Assembly (NCBI GenBank): GCA_902495265.1
Contig: CABUWR010000069.1
Location: 1-7,107 of the forward strand
DNA length: 7,107 nucleotides
Direction of reading: 5' to 3'
Origin: an uncultured Collinsella sp.
GTDB lineage: Bacteria; Actinomycetota; Coriobacteriia; Coriobacteriales; Coriobacteriaceae
Shown here one piece after another: positions 6,385-7,107 of this stretch. Each line of letters opens with the position of its first letter. Within the stretch, counting starts at the first letter, position 1. A program made the translations under genes and the position numbers. The notes under the pieces were generated by a model. It saw only the letters and a program-made list of their open reading frames with translations, was not told the DNA's origin and searched no databases.

Positions 6385-7107
6385 CTAGGCCTGATCGGAA
6401 CCTGCGGTCTCCAAACCGATCAAACGGAACGGGTCGGCCACGCCACCGATCGACTTTTGGAGCTCGCGCTGGCGCTGTGAATCTTGCACCGCCTGCATCG
6501 TCAGCACGCGACGGGCCTCATCGTCGAGTGAACGGTCCTGACGCAACTTGGCCTGCGCGGCTCGCATGCGACGCTTGATGGTGTAGAGCTCGAGCGTATC
6601 GAGCATAAAGACGATGTTCGTCTCGGTCGGGTGCTCGCTCGTCGCCGAGATGCGCCCGGCGCCGACAAGCGACGCCGCCTCGGGACACACCGCCCGCGCC
6701 GCATCCATGCATGCCGCAGGATCGGTTCCCGGCGGCGTTGCCAGCACGGCCCACGCAATGGACTCGTGACGCGGGTCAACCCACTCGATAGAACAAATGC
6801 GATCGGCATACGTGCGGAACAGATCGGGGTAGCTCGTGAGCATCGTCAGCAGCTCGCGCTCCCCCGCCAGGGATTTCCGCTCCAGATCGGTCAAAACAAT
6901 CGGCATCGACGGAGCTGCCGCCGCGCTTGAACTATCGGCAACGGGCGCAGCGCTTTCCATCCCCGCTGGCACATCGATTGGCGGCAGATCCTCGTCGACC
7001 TCCACCGGCGCTGCCCCATAGGCATCAAGCGGAACGTAGTCGTACGGGTCCTCCTCGACCGATGCGGACACCGGCGGCGTCACGCCCGCGGCACAGGCAC
7101 CGCGAGA
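6385..7107 (-). CDS. dnaG: DnaG primase, C-terminal helicase-binding part (gene runs off the right edge)
   Basis: The frame is open to the window edge and gives the last 240 residues, ending in TAG. DnaG makes RNA primers at the replication fork, and its C-terminal domain docks on DnaB helicase. The first ~70 visible residues are a flexible linker rich in Ala, Pro, Val and Asp. After that comes an all-helical region containing ERELLTMLTSYPDLFRTYADRI and WVDPRHESIAWAVLA, which resembles DnaG/DnaB-interaction domains. The segment TNIVFMLDTLELYTIKRRMRAAQAKL suggests the long C-terminal helices. The zinc finger and TOPRIM catalytic core would lie outside the window, so catalytic residues cannot be checked. 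Identity rests on this domain and on the adjacent rpoD, the standard partner. The GTG at 7083 is internal, not the start. Confidence 0.8.
   Translation of the reverse strand, partial: SRGACAAGVTPPVSASVEEDPYDYVPLDAYGAAPVEVDEDLPPIDVPAGMESAAPVADSSSAAAAPSMPIVLTDLERKSLAGERELLTMLTSYPDLFRTYADRICSIEWVDPRHESIAWAVLATPPGTDPAACMDAARAVCPEAASLVGAGRISATSEHPTETNIVFMLDTLELYTIKRRMRAAQAKLRQDRSLDDEARRVLTMQAVQDSQRQRELQKSIGGVADPFRLIGLETAGSDQA

Overview
All recognisable genes lie on the minus strand of a GC-rich bacterial chromosome, so the window reads right to left. Gene order and protein style (dnaG next to a sigma-70 with a highly charged N-terminal half; an Asp23–FakA–RecG–RsmD string) suggest an actinobacterium of the class Coriobacteriia, possibly Collinsella. 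That assignment is inferred from pattern recognition, not from a search.

Layout from right to left. The 3' end of dnaG (primase; helicase-binding C-terminus only) enters from the right edge and is followed by rpoD (primary sigma factor, GTG start). This is the dnaG–rpoD half of the classic macromolecular-synthesis operon. Downstream of rpoD are two hairpins: a 13-bp one without a T-run that begins inside the second of two tandem TAG stops, and a terminator-like one that forms the core of a roughly 100-bp imperfect inverted repeat. Next is a small tRNA unit: a strong sigma-70-type promoter with an AT-rich upstream element, two identical tRNA-Asn(GTT) genes with encoded CCA ends, a short hairpin between them, and a strong intrinsic terminator after the second.

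A second operon follows: an Asp23/Gls24-family gene (best start is a GTG with a good Shine-Dalgarno), fakA (DAK2-type fatty acid kinase subunit), recG (branch-migration helicase) and the first 28 bases of rsmD (16S rRNA methyltransferase). Gaps are 27 and 9 bases and recG/rsmD overlap as ATGA, so this looks like one transcript. It resembles the Firmicutes yloU–yloV–(sdaAB–sdaAA)–recG cluster, without sdaA.

The main anomaly is an in-frame TAG inside recG at 619..621. It splits an otherwise intact 725-codon frame between helicase motifs III and V/VI. Everything else is ordinary core-genome content. I found no mobile element, CRISPR array, defence system or clearly new multi-gene system. The best non-coding leads are the palindromic element after rpoD and the hairpin in front of the Asp23 gene.
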